From the NCBI GenBank assembly GCA_029718625.1, contig CM056391.1, positions 27,382,281 to 27,446,280 on the forward strand: a stretch of DNA of 64,000 bases. Direction: 5' to 3'. A program made the translations under genes and the position numbers. Under the pieces are notes generated by a model. The model made no database searches. It was not told the DNA's origin and was given only the letters and a program-made list of their open reading frames with translations. The DNA comes from Synaphobranchus kaupii (taxonomy: Eukaryota; Chordata; Actinopteri; Anguilliformes; Synaphobranchidae). Every line of letters begins with the position of its first letter. Position 1 is the stretch's first letter. This document shows positions 24,761-37,274 of the stretch, piece after piece.

Positions 24761-25470
24761 CTATTCAATGCCACTGAATGTAAACACAAATTAGTTGTTG
24801 AATCAATTGTCTTTAAAAAAAATATACATGTTCTGTCAGTATGGCTGGTTAATGGGATATATGAGAAAAGAACATAAAATACAGATTTAATAAGATGTGA
24901 ACATGGTGCAGTGACTTAAGTTGGTTAAATTTAAGTTCAGAAGACTGTTACCAGACGCACTCTATGCTAACACAGACACAACCATTATCCTGGTAGTATT
25001 AGTATTTTCACAATTTTGAGGGGTATGATTGCTTCAGTCCATAGGACAAATTAATGGTTTTCCTTTTGCCTCTACTTTTTAAAGTATTAAAGTAGAACAT
25101 CAGACAATTTGTGCGCAAGTATTTGCAAACTAGTAAACCAAATTTGGCAATGTGTTGGTGTTAATGGCAATTTCGCTTTTATTAAATCAGGATTTATTTA
25201 ATCAGTACATTTTTATTCCAAAGATTTTAAGTTTGATTAATGTTTGAATGCTCAAGGCACCAACCTCACCTGCTGAACAGTGAGTTAATTTTGTCTTGTG
25301 GCACAGCGCTGGGGATGGTCGCTGTACCACATGGCGAACAGACAGGAAACGGTACAAAAGGGTAGTTAACATTGCTTTGTATTAAGCAAAACACTCACCA
25401 AAACCAAAACACTCAGCAACAGCTTTCAAACGAGTCCAAAACCAAAACAGTGGCCTGGGGAACCAGGCCC

Positions 25471-25480
25471 TTTTATAAGG
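25471..25480 (-). promoter_or_regulatory. Minus-strand TATA-like box
   Basis: CCTTATAAAA reads on the minus strand, 64 bases downstream (in that orientation) of a CTCF-type motif. The flanking minus-strand sequence has a repeated GTTTTGGTTTTGG pattern. It may be a relic of a repeat-borne promoter, possibly an LTR; no second terminus or duplication was seen. Confidence 0.25.
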
Positions 25481-25543
25481 CAGCATAACGAGGCTTAACA
25501 CCGAGCAGCTGGCCGATGGCCCGTTTGCTTCAGCTTGTTCCGT

Positions 25544-25560
25544 CCAGCAGGGGGCGGCAC
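25544..25560 (+). promoter_or_regulatory. CTCF-type binding motif between E2F8 and CSRP3
   Basis: CCAGCAGGGGGCGGCAC matches the CTCF core (CCASYAGRGGGCRC) at essentially every position. It lies between the E2F8 poly(A) region and the CSRP3 TATA box, where an insulator between a proliferation gene and a muscle gene would be sensible. Motif seen; occupancy inferred. Confidence 0.55.
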
Positions 25561-25995
25561 CCCACTTCCCTTCCTGGCACCACAGTCTGAATGGAAGCCA
25601 TGTATGGCACAGGACTATTTTGTAAAGCAATGTGCATTGGAAAGCACTGTCATTACATGTCATGTAAGATTGCTGTGGTGCCCTCTTAATATCAACTCTA
25701 ACGTTATCTGCTCATTTAAAGTGTGGGTTTTTGTTTTTGTTTGCTCAGACAGTTCTAGCACCTTTCCTAAACTACTGTAACTGAACTTTGAAGATTTTGT
25801 ACCTGCACAGTCATAAACTATGTTGTCCTTAGAGCAATAAAAAATAGTTGTATTAGGTACAAGATCTTCAGTTTGGAGGAGGGGGTTCTTTTTCCATTAT
25901 TATCAGTGCAGCTCTTTGTCAGAGGTTATTTTTGGAGGACGGTATAATTCGAATGTCACCCCTGCTACCTCAAGCTGCGAATGAAAGATGCCCAG

Positions 25996-26096
25996 TATAT
26001 AAAGACCACAAGTCCCATTGAAACGGTCACATTCACAGCCATTTAACTGCCGCGGGAGGAGGGAAACCTTGCCAACACATCTACAGCTCTGGTTAG
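25996..26096 (+). promoter_or_regulatory. csrp3: CSRP3 TATA box and non-coding first exon
   Basis: TATATAAA at 25996-26003 is followed by a GC-balanced stretch ending in a donor (TTAG then GTATGT at 26097). Transcription would begin near 26,028 and give a first exon of about 70 bases, spliced to the acceptor at 27150-27151. A TATA-driven non-coding first exon suits a muscle-restricted gene. Confidence 0.55.
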
Positions 26097-27156
26097 GTAT
26101 GTGTGACATAAAAGTATTTTGTATGTTAGCATTAGTCAGATACTAGTAAATATTAAAAAAGGTTTTATATAGAATTATGTAAAACCAATCCAATAAGTTT
26201 TTAGTCAAAGTATTGTGAAGGTCATTAGACATAAACGTGTGACAATAAAGAACTTCCATGATTTTTCAGCTTTTAAAATCTTAATTTGGTATTCCTTGTC
26301 TTTGCAACACATGCAGTTGTAGCATTACACTTAAGTGTTTAAAATGCTGGAAAATACTTTGTAGTTCAGAATATTTTTGCTTAATGTGAGATTGCGAGCT
26401 TTTGCATGTACTTTTTTTATTTTGTTTTATCAACTAGAATAAGTTCACCATGGACAACATTTAGATATGTGCATATCATTGTATTAGTTCGTATCACTTG
26501 GCACACTGGTCATTACATTCCTTATGCCTAGAAGGCCATTTTTGAGGAGAATTAAAATGGTATTGCCCAATATGAATGCAGGAGCAGTGCTGGGCTGATG
26601 GCATACACTCACCAGTTGTCTAACTAAAGACACTATTCTTGGACCCTTATCATCACATTCCAGGCATGTGAGACAATGCTTAATGCCACTGTGATCAAAG
26701 CAGTAGGAAAATTCTGTCCTCTGCATGCTGTCCGAATTCTTATCACTCATTTAGGGTGCGGCTCTACACCCATTCAGTACATGCACCATGGGAGGCTGTC
26801 CTTATTGTATTGTAATTGGTTGTAATATTTTAAGTAGCAAACAGCTGCCATTGTACAGAATTACGTTAGAACCCATGGATTTGTAATGGTAGAGCATCTA
26901 ATATTTTATGAGATGTAGTCAGGATGCAGCTGTGGAATTTGAATGGAATTTGTTAAAATATACGTATATTCACAAAATATGATTATGAACTATAAAATTA
27001 ACTGCTAAAAGTGTTAAAAAAAAATTTACAAAATAATTTTTTAATGCCTTTATTTTCTGTCCAATTCACATGAGGAATGCACAGCCTATTTACAGAGCAA
27101 AAGCCATACAAAGACTACAATTATCCCTCGTCTCCCATTACACGCCCATAGTGAGG

Positions 27157-30100
27157 ATGCCAAACTGGGGCGGAGGAGCTAAGTGTGCCGCCTGTGACAG
27201 GACTGTGTACCATGCGGAGGAGATCCAGTGCAACGGCAGGAGCTTCCACAAACCCTGCTTCATCTGCAGTGAGTGTCCGTAAAGTGTCAGCCATTTTAAT
27301 CAGCCATGGTCATCGTGGCTAGTACGTCATACCATGTGCCAAAATGACAATTGAAAATATTTGAAATCTGAATGACCTCTAAAAGAAAGGAATCCCCCCT
27401 CTAAAAGAAAGGCACTGTTTTATTTACACCTTGGGGATTTTTAAAGGCCACAGAAAAAATGTGACTCATGAATAGCAACCCTAATAATAATAATAATAAT
27501 GCCTTCCATTTATATAGCGCCTTTCTCACCGGCTGGCGACTCAAAGCGCTTTACAATGATGAGGGGGAAACTCGCCTCTTCCGCCACCAATGTGTAGCAC
27601 CCACCTGGGTGATGCAACGGCAGCCATTTTGCAGAATGCTCACCACACATCAGCTGAGGTGGAGAGGGAGAGAACCATTTTTTTTTAGACAATTAAACTG
27701 GGGGATTATTAGGTGGCAGAGCCAGGTTGGGAATTTAGACAGGACACCGGGGAAACCCCTACTCTTTACGATAAGTGTCATGGGATCTTTAATGAGCACA
27801 GTAAGTCAGGACCTCGGTTTAACGTCTCATCCGAAAGACAGCATTTCCTACAGCAGTGTCCCCATCACTGCACCGGGGCATTGGGGTTTATTTGACCAGA
27901 AGGAAGATTGCCCCCTACTGGCTCACCAACCCTAATCTATATGCATTTAAAAGCCATTTCAGGACTTTTTTTTCACCAGTTCTGAAAAATCTGAACCTCT
28001 CCATCAGCCTCAATTGCCCTACCCAACCTCAGAGCTACAGGACTAGAGGATAGATGGCTCTATTCAGGGCTGGATCCACTCCTCAGAAAGTTGTGGGGCT
28101 CCTGGTAGGGTTGGAACAACTAACGGACATTCCAGGATGAGAAGTGTTTGTCGACGGGAATGCAATGTGTCACTATTCCACTCTTATCCTGGACTCTACT
28201 GTCCACTTTCAAGAGTGCAGTTAATGAGGCCTCATGCTCAGGTATTTGATTTGATTGTGCGGCCAGTGCACAGATAAAACTCACAAGATGAAACGTCAGC
28301 CAATAAGCCACTGCCATTCTGTGAAATGCAGCCAAGCTCCATCTACACCAGGGCTGCCCAACCCTATTCCTGGAGATCTACCATCCTGTAGGTTTTCACT
28401 CCAACCCTAACAAAGCATGCCTCATTTAACAGCAAGAGATCTAGTTGAGCTGCTAATTAGTAGAATCAGGTGTGCCAAAATTAGGGTTGAAATAAAAACC
28501 TACAGGAAGGTAGATCTCCAGGAACAGGGTTGGGCAGTCCTGATCTGCACCATAGGACTTCATGACCACTTCCAGAGTTTCCATTGAAACTGTCTTTATG
28601 TTGTTTCTTCCAGTGGCCTGCAGGAAAGGTCTGGACAGCACGACGGTGGCAGCGCATGAGTCAGAAATCTACTGCAAAACCTGTTATGGGAAGAAATATG
28701 GCCCCAAAGGCTACGGGTATGGACAGGGGGCTGGCGCTCTCAGCTCTGACCCCCCATCAGAAAACCTGGACATCCAACCACAACAGTACGTATAGTATTA
28801 TGACCTTTTTAACCTCAGAAGTAATTCACTAGAATAAGAGAATACATAATTATGAAAACAGGCTATTCAGCCCATCTAGGCTCATCAGTACCAACGGACT
28901 GAACTTTATCCAGCACTGCGTCAAGCCTAGACTTACAGTAAGTATGTATACTGATGGTCTCTGCTATCCAGCACTGCGTCAAGCCTAGACTTACAGTAAG
29001 TATGTATACTGATGGTCTCTGCTATCCAGCACTGTGTCAAGCCTAGACTTACAGTAAGTATGTATACTGATGGTCTCTGCTATCCAGCACTGCGTCAAGC
29101 CTAGACTTACAGTAAGTATGTATACTGATGGTCTCTAATCGATGACTTGGCAAACTGTTTCACTCACTGACAATTCGCTGCATAAACAATTCCTGATATC
29201 AATGTAGAATTATCTGCCATGGCCCATGACCTACCCATGATCCACCCTGGACCGTGATCCAACTTGGCCCATGATTCACCCTGACCATGAGGTGTTTTCA
29301 TGGAACATTTTCATATGGCCAGCAAGGTGTCCCAGAGCTCATCAATCTCCCCACTCTTAAAGCCATGGGACAGATTCTCTTCCAGCAAGGCCTGAAATTG
29401 GTTGCACATTACGATCTGCAGACATGCCACCCCTGTATGACAAGCCCACTCTCAACGTGGTTCTGAATAGTCAGGAGTAGAATTTGGGAAAGATGATAAA
29501 CTTTTACATAAACTAGGTATCCAGTTATTTATAGCTCACAAGTAAAAACAAATATGCGCAAAAGCACCCAGAAACAGATTGTATTAAAATGTTCACTTAA
29601 AGACAATTAAGAGAAATGGCTAGCTAGCAAATACTTGCTTCTGAGTGGGTGAAAAACCACTAAAAACCTTTCATCAGTTAGATAGGCCTAATAATGTACA
29701 TCACATTTGCCAACTGCCTTCTATTTTAGTTGGATAGCCAACTAGCCCTTCACTTGACAAAGGAAAAGCGTAAAATTCCTTCTCTACTGCCTGATGGAGA
29801 CAAAGTGTTATTTTTTTAAAATACCAAATCAGGCTTGCTTTATTTTACACCCACTCTACACAATAAAAGCAGTATGAATCTGTTCAAAGCTGTGGAAAAT
29901 GCACATGGTTTGACATATGCAGTCAACTTGGGACAAGCCAATAATGGCTATCTGCCATCCCTCTGTTCATTTCTATCTACCACTTCAATATTCATGCCAA
30001 ATACTGCTAGCAGTGATGGTAAATTAAAACGCTTAATCAAATGACCTTCCAGTAAAGGTGTCTCTGAGCATATTATTTCATGAGAATAAAAATCCAGCAG

Positions 30101-31655
30101 ATTCCCTTCAGTTTAGCCACGGACCATGCCAAATGTCACATATCACTATGGCAACTGCTCAAATCATCAATATGCTTTCATATATCTGGCGAATTAAGGG
30201 AGAACTATATTTTCTCTTTTTCTGACACCTCTGCTCAGGCCCAAGCCTCAAGGCCCATCGACAAATTCCAATCCCAGCAAGTTTGCGCAGAAGTTTGCGG
30301 GGTGTGACCGCTGCCCCCGGTGTTCAAAGGCAGTCTATGCAGCAGAGAAGGTCATGGGGGCGGGAAAGGTATGTTCTCTCTCAGACTCGTTACACTCCTA
30401 AAACTACTTTCTTTGTGGACTAAAATGTCCTTATATATCTACAAATTGTCATTGTTTTTGCATATGGAGATATTCACAGTGTATGATGGTCTAGTGATTT
30501 GCATGATAAATAGTACATCCATGAACAATGAACACTGTCCCATACCTCCATTTTCCCATGATTGTCACTCAGGTAAATGGGAAAGAGCACAAGGTACTGT
30601 ATTACCAACATCTCGACAAGTCCGCCAAACCTTATCCTGATTTTCTGCCCCTTTTTCTTGTAAATTTGAAGTAATTCATTGAAAAGCATTAAGTACTCCA
30701 GTGCTTCAGCAATGTCACATGTGAATGAACATTCTCGCACAAAAAGACACAAAAAAAATGTAATCCGTCAGTTTATCGTTTTCCTCGTGTGCATCTGCAG
30801 CCCTGGCACAAGACGTGCTTCCGGTGCGCCCTGTGTGGGAAAAGTCTGGAGTCTACGACCTTGACAGACAAGGATGGGGAGATTTACTGTAAAGGTATGT
30901 GAGGTACACTGCTGACTGCTGCTTGTCTTTGTAAGCAGGCAAAGATTTCACATGTTATGTCTCTCCTCATCTCCCTCCACTGGTTACCAGTTGTGGCCTT
31001 GGATAAAATGCAAATCACTTGTACTAGCTAAGAAGGCAGTAAGAGGAACTGTACCCTCTTACTCTTAATCTTATTCAAGCATTACCCTCCAGTCAGAGAA
31101 ATTCCTTTCCTCTCTTTCCGTCACGGCTCTATTCTGGCCCCCCAGTGGTAGAACGAGCCCCCCATTACAGTCCGGACAGTTGAGTTTATGTCTCCGTCCG
31201 CTTCAGACTGAAGACTCAGCGTTTTAAACTGAATCTTTGTTAAAAAAACCCTGATCTCTCAGAATTTATTCTGGGATGAATGCCACTACTTTTAATACAT
31301 TTATCCCTATTCCTTCAAAGCCATTTACGTCTCAAAGCACTATACCCTCTCATGCTCCCTCTTGCATGGACAATGGCACTTAATGTTATTTTGTAGGCTT
31401 ATGTAATTAGTTTTACTACTGGTTGTAACTCTGGATCATCTCTGGTCTTTGGCAAACCTTTTTGTATGCATCTTCTTAAGCTACTCTGGATAAGAAGAGC
31501 ATTTGAAATGCATAAATTCAAATGGAAGATCAGAACTACTGTGTAAACCATGTTTTTGTGTTTCTTCTTCTTTTCTTTCAGTTTGTTATGCCAAGAACTT
31601 TGGTCCAAAGGGAAGGGGCCTGGGGAATCCGGGAATGGAGAAAGAGAAAGAGTGA
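27157..31655 (+). CDS. csrp3: CSRP3 / muscle LIM protein (5 coding exons)
   Basis: CSRP3 (MLP) is a two-LIM protein of striated muscle that sits at the Z-disc and actin, and also enters the nucleus as a cofactor of myogenic factors. Coding exons: 27157-27268, 28614-28785, 30239-30368, 30801-30894, 31582-31655, all GT-AG with consistent phase, giving 193 residues (194 in human). LIM1 zinc ligands are C10, C13, H31, C34, C37, C40, C58, C61; LIM2 ligands are C120, C123, H141, C144, C147, C150, C168, C171. The linker keeps the nuclear-localisation motif KKYGPKG (64-70) and a glycine-rich stretch after it. The start [10 protein letters not shown] is the canonical one; an upstream in-frame ATG at 27070 is ignored because an acceptor at 27150-27151 separates them. 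The E2F8-CSRP3 tandem order supports CSRP3 over CSRP1 or CSRP2. Introns carry a 5S-SINE copy, an hAT MITE, a 58-base tandem repeat and an L2-type fragment. A poly(A) signal AATAAA is at 31940-31945. Confidence 0.95.
27482..27935 (-). mobile_element. 5S-derived SINE body, copy 2, in CSRP3 intron
   Basis: The reverse complement matches the body of the element at 21681-22200, including CCAGTAGGGGGCAAT and the tail GCGCTATATAAATGGAAGGC, which ends in a (TAA)n-type tract. It lacks the 5S head and is thus 5'-truncated. It lies in the first coding intron of CSRP3. Confidence 0.8.
28349..28542. mobile_element. hAT MITE with CAGGGCTGCCCAACC ends, in CSRP3 intron
   Basis: The 194-base unit starts CAGGGCTGCCCAACCC and ends GGGTTGGGCAGTCCTG, with inverted similarity (CCTGGAGATCTACC) extending inward. 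Flanks ATCTACAC (28341-28348) and ATCTGCAC (28543-28550) match at 7 of 8 bases. Confidence 0.85.
28911..29138. repeat. 58-bp tandem repeat, four copies, in CSRP3 intron
   Basis: Copies begin at 28911, 28969, 29027 and 29085, each starting CAGCACTGYGTCAAGCC, with an almost invariant unit (the fourth departs at its end). Every unit contains ACTTACAGTAAGTATG, which holds both a CAG and a GTAAGT donor-like motif. Confidence 0.92.
30940..31515 (+). mobile_element. L2-type LINE 3' fragment in last CSRP3 intron
   Basis: Translation with frameshifts gives [12 protein letters not shown] and later [12 protein letters not shown], typical of the end of L2/CR1-group reverse-transcriptase ORFs. The 3' end reads CTACTCTGGATAAGAAGAGC, close to the L2 tail CGCTCTGGATAAGAGCGTC. 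It stops about 65 bases before the last exon. Confidence 0.65.
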
Positions 31656-32964
31656 AAGCCAAAGGAACGTCATTCTTATTCCTCTGAAGCCATTCTGGAG
31701 ACATTCTACAGTCTGAGAAGGCATCTTCATCAATATAATTTAACGACCCGCATTCTCCATCATGCATTACAGATGTCTTTGACCATTAAGGAAATACACA
31801 ATGAAAGAGTGTACATAAGTTAGGTTAAGTTCTTTAGATTTTCCTTTATTTCAAATCAAGCAATTGCTTCAGTGGCATACCATGAGAAGAAACTGTAGTT
31901 ATAGGTGGCCCAGCCATTTGAAAGGTCTGCCATAAAGGTAATAAATATTCATTAAAAATTATAGCCCGCTGTATTTTATCGAATTTAATCGAGACCACTG
32001 TAGACATGTATGAATACTAGTTGAGGTCCCTCTTATTAACTGTGAGCTTTTCCAATCATGTAATACAATGGAAGGGCAACTACTCAACAAATCAAGATAT
32101 TTTGTCAGTAATTAAAGCTCTTCCCTAACTGTGCTCAGCATCTTGTTGCATAATAATGACATGAATAGCTTAAGTGCAAGCTAGTTCATTTTAGCCCGCA
32201 ATCATGGATGACAAATACATTAGTGGGTTTTCCTTGTGCATTTTATTTGTCATAACCTTGGCAATCTTGGTTTGCCCTTCAGGAAGACAAACACGGCAAC
32301 TATATTTCCATTCATTATTAATCAGACTGGGTCTGTCCTATAAATAAGCATGTCCAATTAAAATAAACAAGACGGCACTAATTACTAAAACATTTATGCA
32401 TCGATCTGAAAACAACATCATCAAAACGTCTACTCACCAATACACTTTTCCCATGTCTATCTGTTCACCTGTAGGTCCACAAATCTAGTTAGTTTTATAC
32501 TAACACCCTCTTGACATTTCCATTTTACACTGAGGTCTTGGAGGCTAAGCAACCTGTTTCTTTTTGTGTGTGATCTGTTGTTGAATATATTTTCTGTTTG
32601 GATACACTGTGAGGGAGGAAGTGCGTTTCTCACAGAAAATGTTATGTAGTCCGGGTGAGCACCATCTACGCTACCACTGATCCATATGGAGTAGTCACCC
32701 TGTTTGATACAGGCAAGCGTTTGAGTCAGATTCAGCTCTACACAAAATGATCAGAATGTCAGCCTCGATAATAAAGATCATAGAGCACAGGTGAAATAGC
32801 CATAAGCCATTTTTGAATGAGGAGATCAACATACAACATGGTGAAGAGCACAATGTAGGCCATTGAACGGACTATAATACCCTATAATCTATGTTTTAAT
32901 TTAATATTTTATTTATATATTTTATTTCCTCAAGAGAAAAACTGTATAAAATATAGCTGAAAGC
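31656..32964. other. CSRP3 3' UTR and following AT-rich sequence
   Basis: The 3' UTR probably ends just after AATAAA at 31940-31945. The rest shows no exon, RNA gene or intact repeat end. Confidence 0.5.
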
Positions 32965-34500
32965 ATCAATTAAGGGGGCCAAGCGGACAAAACCACAAAT
33001 ACATATGCTAATGAAAAAAGAATACATATGCATGTTCATACTGAAGTGCTTAGTCAGCCTAGCAAGTATGATATATCATATATTGACAAAAAAGCAAAAA
33101 AAAAGTATTTTTACTAAATTCTTTAAACAAAATTTATTTGTGAGTAGATGCTAAATTTCAAATTTGCTGCAAATCGGTCAAAGCGTATTGGAGGAGATAT
33201 CATTTTTAATGTATTCTAAATGGTGGTAAATCCATAATGCCATAAGACAGGTTTATTCTCTGTGCAAAGCAGGATCTTTTGGCATTAGGTTCAGGTCCCT
33301 CCCTAAGTCAAACACCACAGGTCTTATCAATTTTAAATTCTTGGTAATTCAAAAGACTGCTGTAGCACCACCATATGGCCAATCCACAGCAAGCAAATTT
33401 GGTCATTGCTGCTTAGCTTGTACCTTCTATCAGTGTGCACCGATAGAAGGTCAACCAGATGAAAGTGGAAAAAGTAGTATATGAACCAACAAAATCCAAA
33501 ATGGCCACTAATTCATGACAGTAGCAATTGCAACATACATCTTCATAATCGGACTGAGAGGCTTAGTCAATGTAGCAAGTTTCAAATGTCCACATGAAAA
33601 ATGTTTTGTGAATTTTTCAATTTTGAAAAATCACTATATAGTGCCAGCCTGTGGTTTAATTGGGGCAATACTCTGGGGCTGCCCTCAGGATTGAGATATC
33701 AATGGACATACCAAGTTTCGACACATTTTGTCAAAATATTTTGTATTTATTATCTTTTTAGTGAAAAGCCACGCTTTGGCTTACTGCGGGCACATTTTTA
33801 AGCATAGCAACTTTTCTTATGCTGGGATTTTAGATATTCAGGAGGAGATCCTACCTCCCAAATTTCGTGCAAATCGACCAAAGATTCTAGGAGGAAATAT
33901 ATTTTCAGTGTTTTTTTATTTATTCAAAATGGCGGTAAATCCATAACAGTAGGCCAAGGCATATTTATTCTGTGTGAGAAGAGGGATCCTTTGACATTAG
34001 GATCAGATTGCTACGTCAAGTGGAGCAAGATTTATCAATTTTTAATTTTTGGGAATTGAAAAGACTGCTATAGCGCCACCATATGGCCAATAAGCACCAC
34101 ATTTGGTCAGTTGTGCATACCTTCAGTGTGCCCAGTGTGGTTTCAGTCAACCAGGTGGAAGTGGGAAAAGTAACATATGAACAAAAAAAATTCCAAAATG
34201 GCCACCAATTCAAGATGGTGGTGATTGAATCATACACGATCATATATATCTATAGTGCTACCCTGTGGGTTAATCAGGCCAAAACCCTTGGGCTGTCCTC
34301 AGGATTGACCTACCAAATTTCATCACTTTGTATCAAACTGTGAGATTTATTAGACTTTTGATTAAAAAGCCACACGCAAATTCATTGGCTTGCTGCAGGC
34401 CCAATTTTAAATGTAGTAACTAGATAAGTTTGGATTTTCAACCATTTGCTGTAGCACCACCGAGTTGCCAATCAAGGCCAAAATCGCTGTAGCCTATTGC
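32965..34500. repeat. Degenerate array of a roughly 600-base unit
   Basis: Related blocks recur: CTTAGTCARYSTAGCAAGT at about 33048 and 33563, AAAATGGCCACYAATTCA at about 33500 and 34196, CCTCAGGATTGA at about 33684 and 34300, and GCRCCACCATATGGCCAAT at about 33366 and 34073. A related block lies at 58640-59290. The unit is non-coding and full of indels. Confidence 0.7.
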
Positions 34501-34550
34501 CGTTTGGAGTATCTCTCTATCAAGCTGCCAAGTTGAGTAAAAACCGACCA

Positions 34551-35336
34551 GGGGTGTGTTTCCCAATAGCATCGTAAGGCTAAGACGGTCATAAAACCCT
34601 TCATACGAAACTTCTTGAACTTTGGGTGCGTTTCCCAAAAGCATCTTAACTTAAGACGCTCTTAGAAACGCTCGTAGATTAACGATTACTCCAAAACCAT
34701 AACCACTGATTGTTTTTTTTTATAGCAACAATATTTACATTTATTTATTTATTTTTAATTGACTTATTTTTATATATTTGGAAATTACCCATAAAAGCCA
34801 TTCCTTAAATAGCCCTATAAATAAATAAGATTGAGACAAGTAAAATCAGTGGGAAAAAGATTTTATTTAAAAAGAAACTTTGACGTGCCTAACCGGCCAT
34901 GTATTGCGCATAACAGTGGGGTTCCCGTCTCCCAATCTATCGCCCCTCCTCCTCCCGTATCAGCAGCACCACAGACAGAAGTACAGAGATGTAAAATCCA
35001 GGGGTCAAAAAGTAAAAGTCCTGCTATGTGTTTCTTGCACCCATGAACTCAGCCAGCTGATTTCACTAATTACCTAGTTCTACCTCCTGGCTGAAGAATT
35101 GTGCAAATTAGCAAATCCAGGTGATTGGAACTAAATAGCTACTGGGGAGGACTTTTTACTTTCTGAACCCGGATTTTACACCTCTGGTTAAGTAGCACTT
35201 AAGAGGTGACTGCAAGTTCACGCTTTAAGAACTGTTTTGGGAAATGCGTGTTACAAATTAAAGAGCCATCGTAGAATCGCTCGTTGAAATCGCACTTAAC
35301 CCTATAAGATTGATCGTTATTGGGAAACGCGACCTT
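34551..35336. mobile_element. DNA-transposon remnant with GTTTCCCAATA ends, host of a nested MITE
   Basis: The left side has GGGTGTGTTTCCCAATAGC and a second GGGTGCGTTTCCCAAAAGC at 34624; the right end is the inverse, TTATTGGGAAACGCGACC. The hAT MITE at 34984-35186 has landed inside. Only ends and short inner blocks remain. Confidence 0.55.
34984..35186 (+). mobile_element. hAT MITE family M, copy A
   Basis: It starts CAGAGATGTAAAATCCAGG and ends ATTTTACACCTCTG. The interior contains CCAGCTGATTTCACTAATTA, as in copies at 37275-37467 and 39027-39188. Flanking bases share only AAGTA. Non-coding. Confidence 0.75.
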
Positions 35337-37274
35337 GGTGGTCTTGCCAGAACTGAAAAAACGCCTAATAATAATAATACTAATAAATATTTTCCCCCTA
35401 AATATACTATTATTACTTTTAAAACCTGAATACATAGGGGGTTTAGATTCTGAAGAGCTTAATTCTACATAGATGGTAAAAATCCACAGCGTTTAACAGA
35501 TCTACTTGAATTGGAAAAAGTTCATAGGTCAAGATCAGTTTGTTCCAGATAAACAGTTGTAAAAGTGAATGGAGTTTGCATAATCAGCAGAAACAAACAT
35601 ATAAATTGTATATCAATGGGAGTTCCTTTGCGCTGTATGTTCTCAGCTAGACTAAGATGCCACTGCTGCTTGCTGTCTGTGATATTCCAAGACACTGTTT
35701 TTTTCTGACAAAAAGTTACAGCCAAATATGCAGTATCTCATCGTTCATATAGTAACTTGAAGCTCACAGATCTTTTGTAATGAATTGACAAATTTGCATT
35801 GCATTGACATTGTAGTGGAAGGGTACACACAAGAAGTACAAGAAACACAAAATACAAATTTGGCTCACTTGCTGCTGACTCTACCTGAGGGACTCCCAAA
35901 TCATTGGAGGTCACTGGTCACCTCAGATTACAACATCACTTGAGGAGATCACTTGAGGTCACATACCAAGGTTAGACAAAATTATGTCTGATATGTGCCT
36001 GGAAAGGGAATGAGTGCAGGATCTAATCTGGGGCAGAGCATCTTGCTATGCCCTTCTCACAAGAACCCTTAGTCTTAATTTCACATGGATTTCATTAAAT
36101 GTTGTACCATGCTACCCATTGAAAGTTAATTAATTTATGTGTGGGGCTACTCTATAACCTAAAAACATCTACATTGTAAAAAGTTTAGATATGTGGTCAC
36201 TTTATTTGAAATAACATACGTAAATGTCTTATTTGACCAGTAGATGGCAGCATTGTTAAACTCTTGCCTACCCATGCAGGTTATGTGGATGAACAGGAGG
36301 TGGCAGTGCAATTAGGACAAAGTACACAGTACACAACTAATATAACTATAAATAATAACACAATAAAAATACATAGAACCTCTCTGACCTGTTACAGATA
36401 AGAATATGGTGTCATTTGAATAACAATACCATGTTATCTAAGTGAAATCTTGAAGCCCTGTTTGCTCATTCTTCTCAAGGATAATGAACAGTAGGCTACA
36501 GTACTGCAGGTAAACCTTTATGTTCATAACAAAAGCACCTGCTGCACTGGGCATGGGAAACCACAATTTGGCCAAGCGAACGAATGGTAAATGTTACAGC
36601 AACTGCAGGACCTTCTCCAGAGGTTAGGAATTTTTAAAAAGGGATTTGTGTTCAAATTAAGTGGTACTAAACACACATTTGCAATTCACAATTGAAAATA
36701 GCTAATCATGTGCATAAACATAGATATTGTACATTGTCTGTTTTAAGTGATTAAAATACATGGCTTTTATAACTGGAAGCATTTTGTATGGTTATGCAGT
36801 AGATGGCAATCTGCAGCTTCCAATGCGGTCACAGGAAACAAATGGGTCTTTGACATAATTAAATTCCATGACAATTTCCCCCTATATCTCACTCCATCTC
36901 CAGGAGAATTTGTGAGCTTTTTAAATGTGCCAAGCTCGGGCGGTCACATGGGTACATTCCCATCTGTGGCGGTACATCAATGAGCGACATTAGACAAGCT
37001 GGGCTCCCTATTAAAGAGATGCAGTTTGTCTGGCCAATTCATAGTGTTGCTTCCCACACACTGCATATGGTAGACCTCAGCGCAGAGCGAGGGAAGCAAA
37101 GGGTTCTGCTTCTTAACACAAAGGCCTATATGTTGGCAATGTCAAGAGTCGAGACAACTTTAAAACAATGACTTCCTGTTGTCAAGTATGGGGTGTGTAT
37201 ACACAAGTCATATGACACAAAGATGCTCAAAAGATTCACATTGCTAGAGGATGTTAAGTTCTTTTGGAAGTAGT
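35337..37274. other. Non-coding interval
   Basis: No gene or intact repeat recognised. CCAGTAGATGGCAGCA at 36237-36252 is a weaker CTCF-like match. Segment 36,850-37,160 is unusually balanced in composition and free of repeats, so it may be a conserved element. Confidence 0.4.

Noticed and set aside
28911..29138. CRISPR-like array
   Set aside because: The 58-base units are contiguous without unique spacers, and this is a vertebrate intron; it is a simple tandem repeat.
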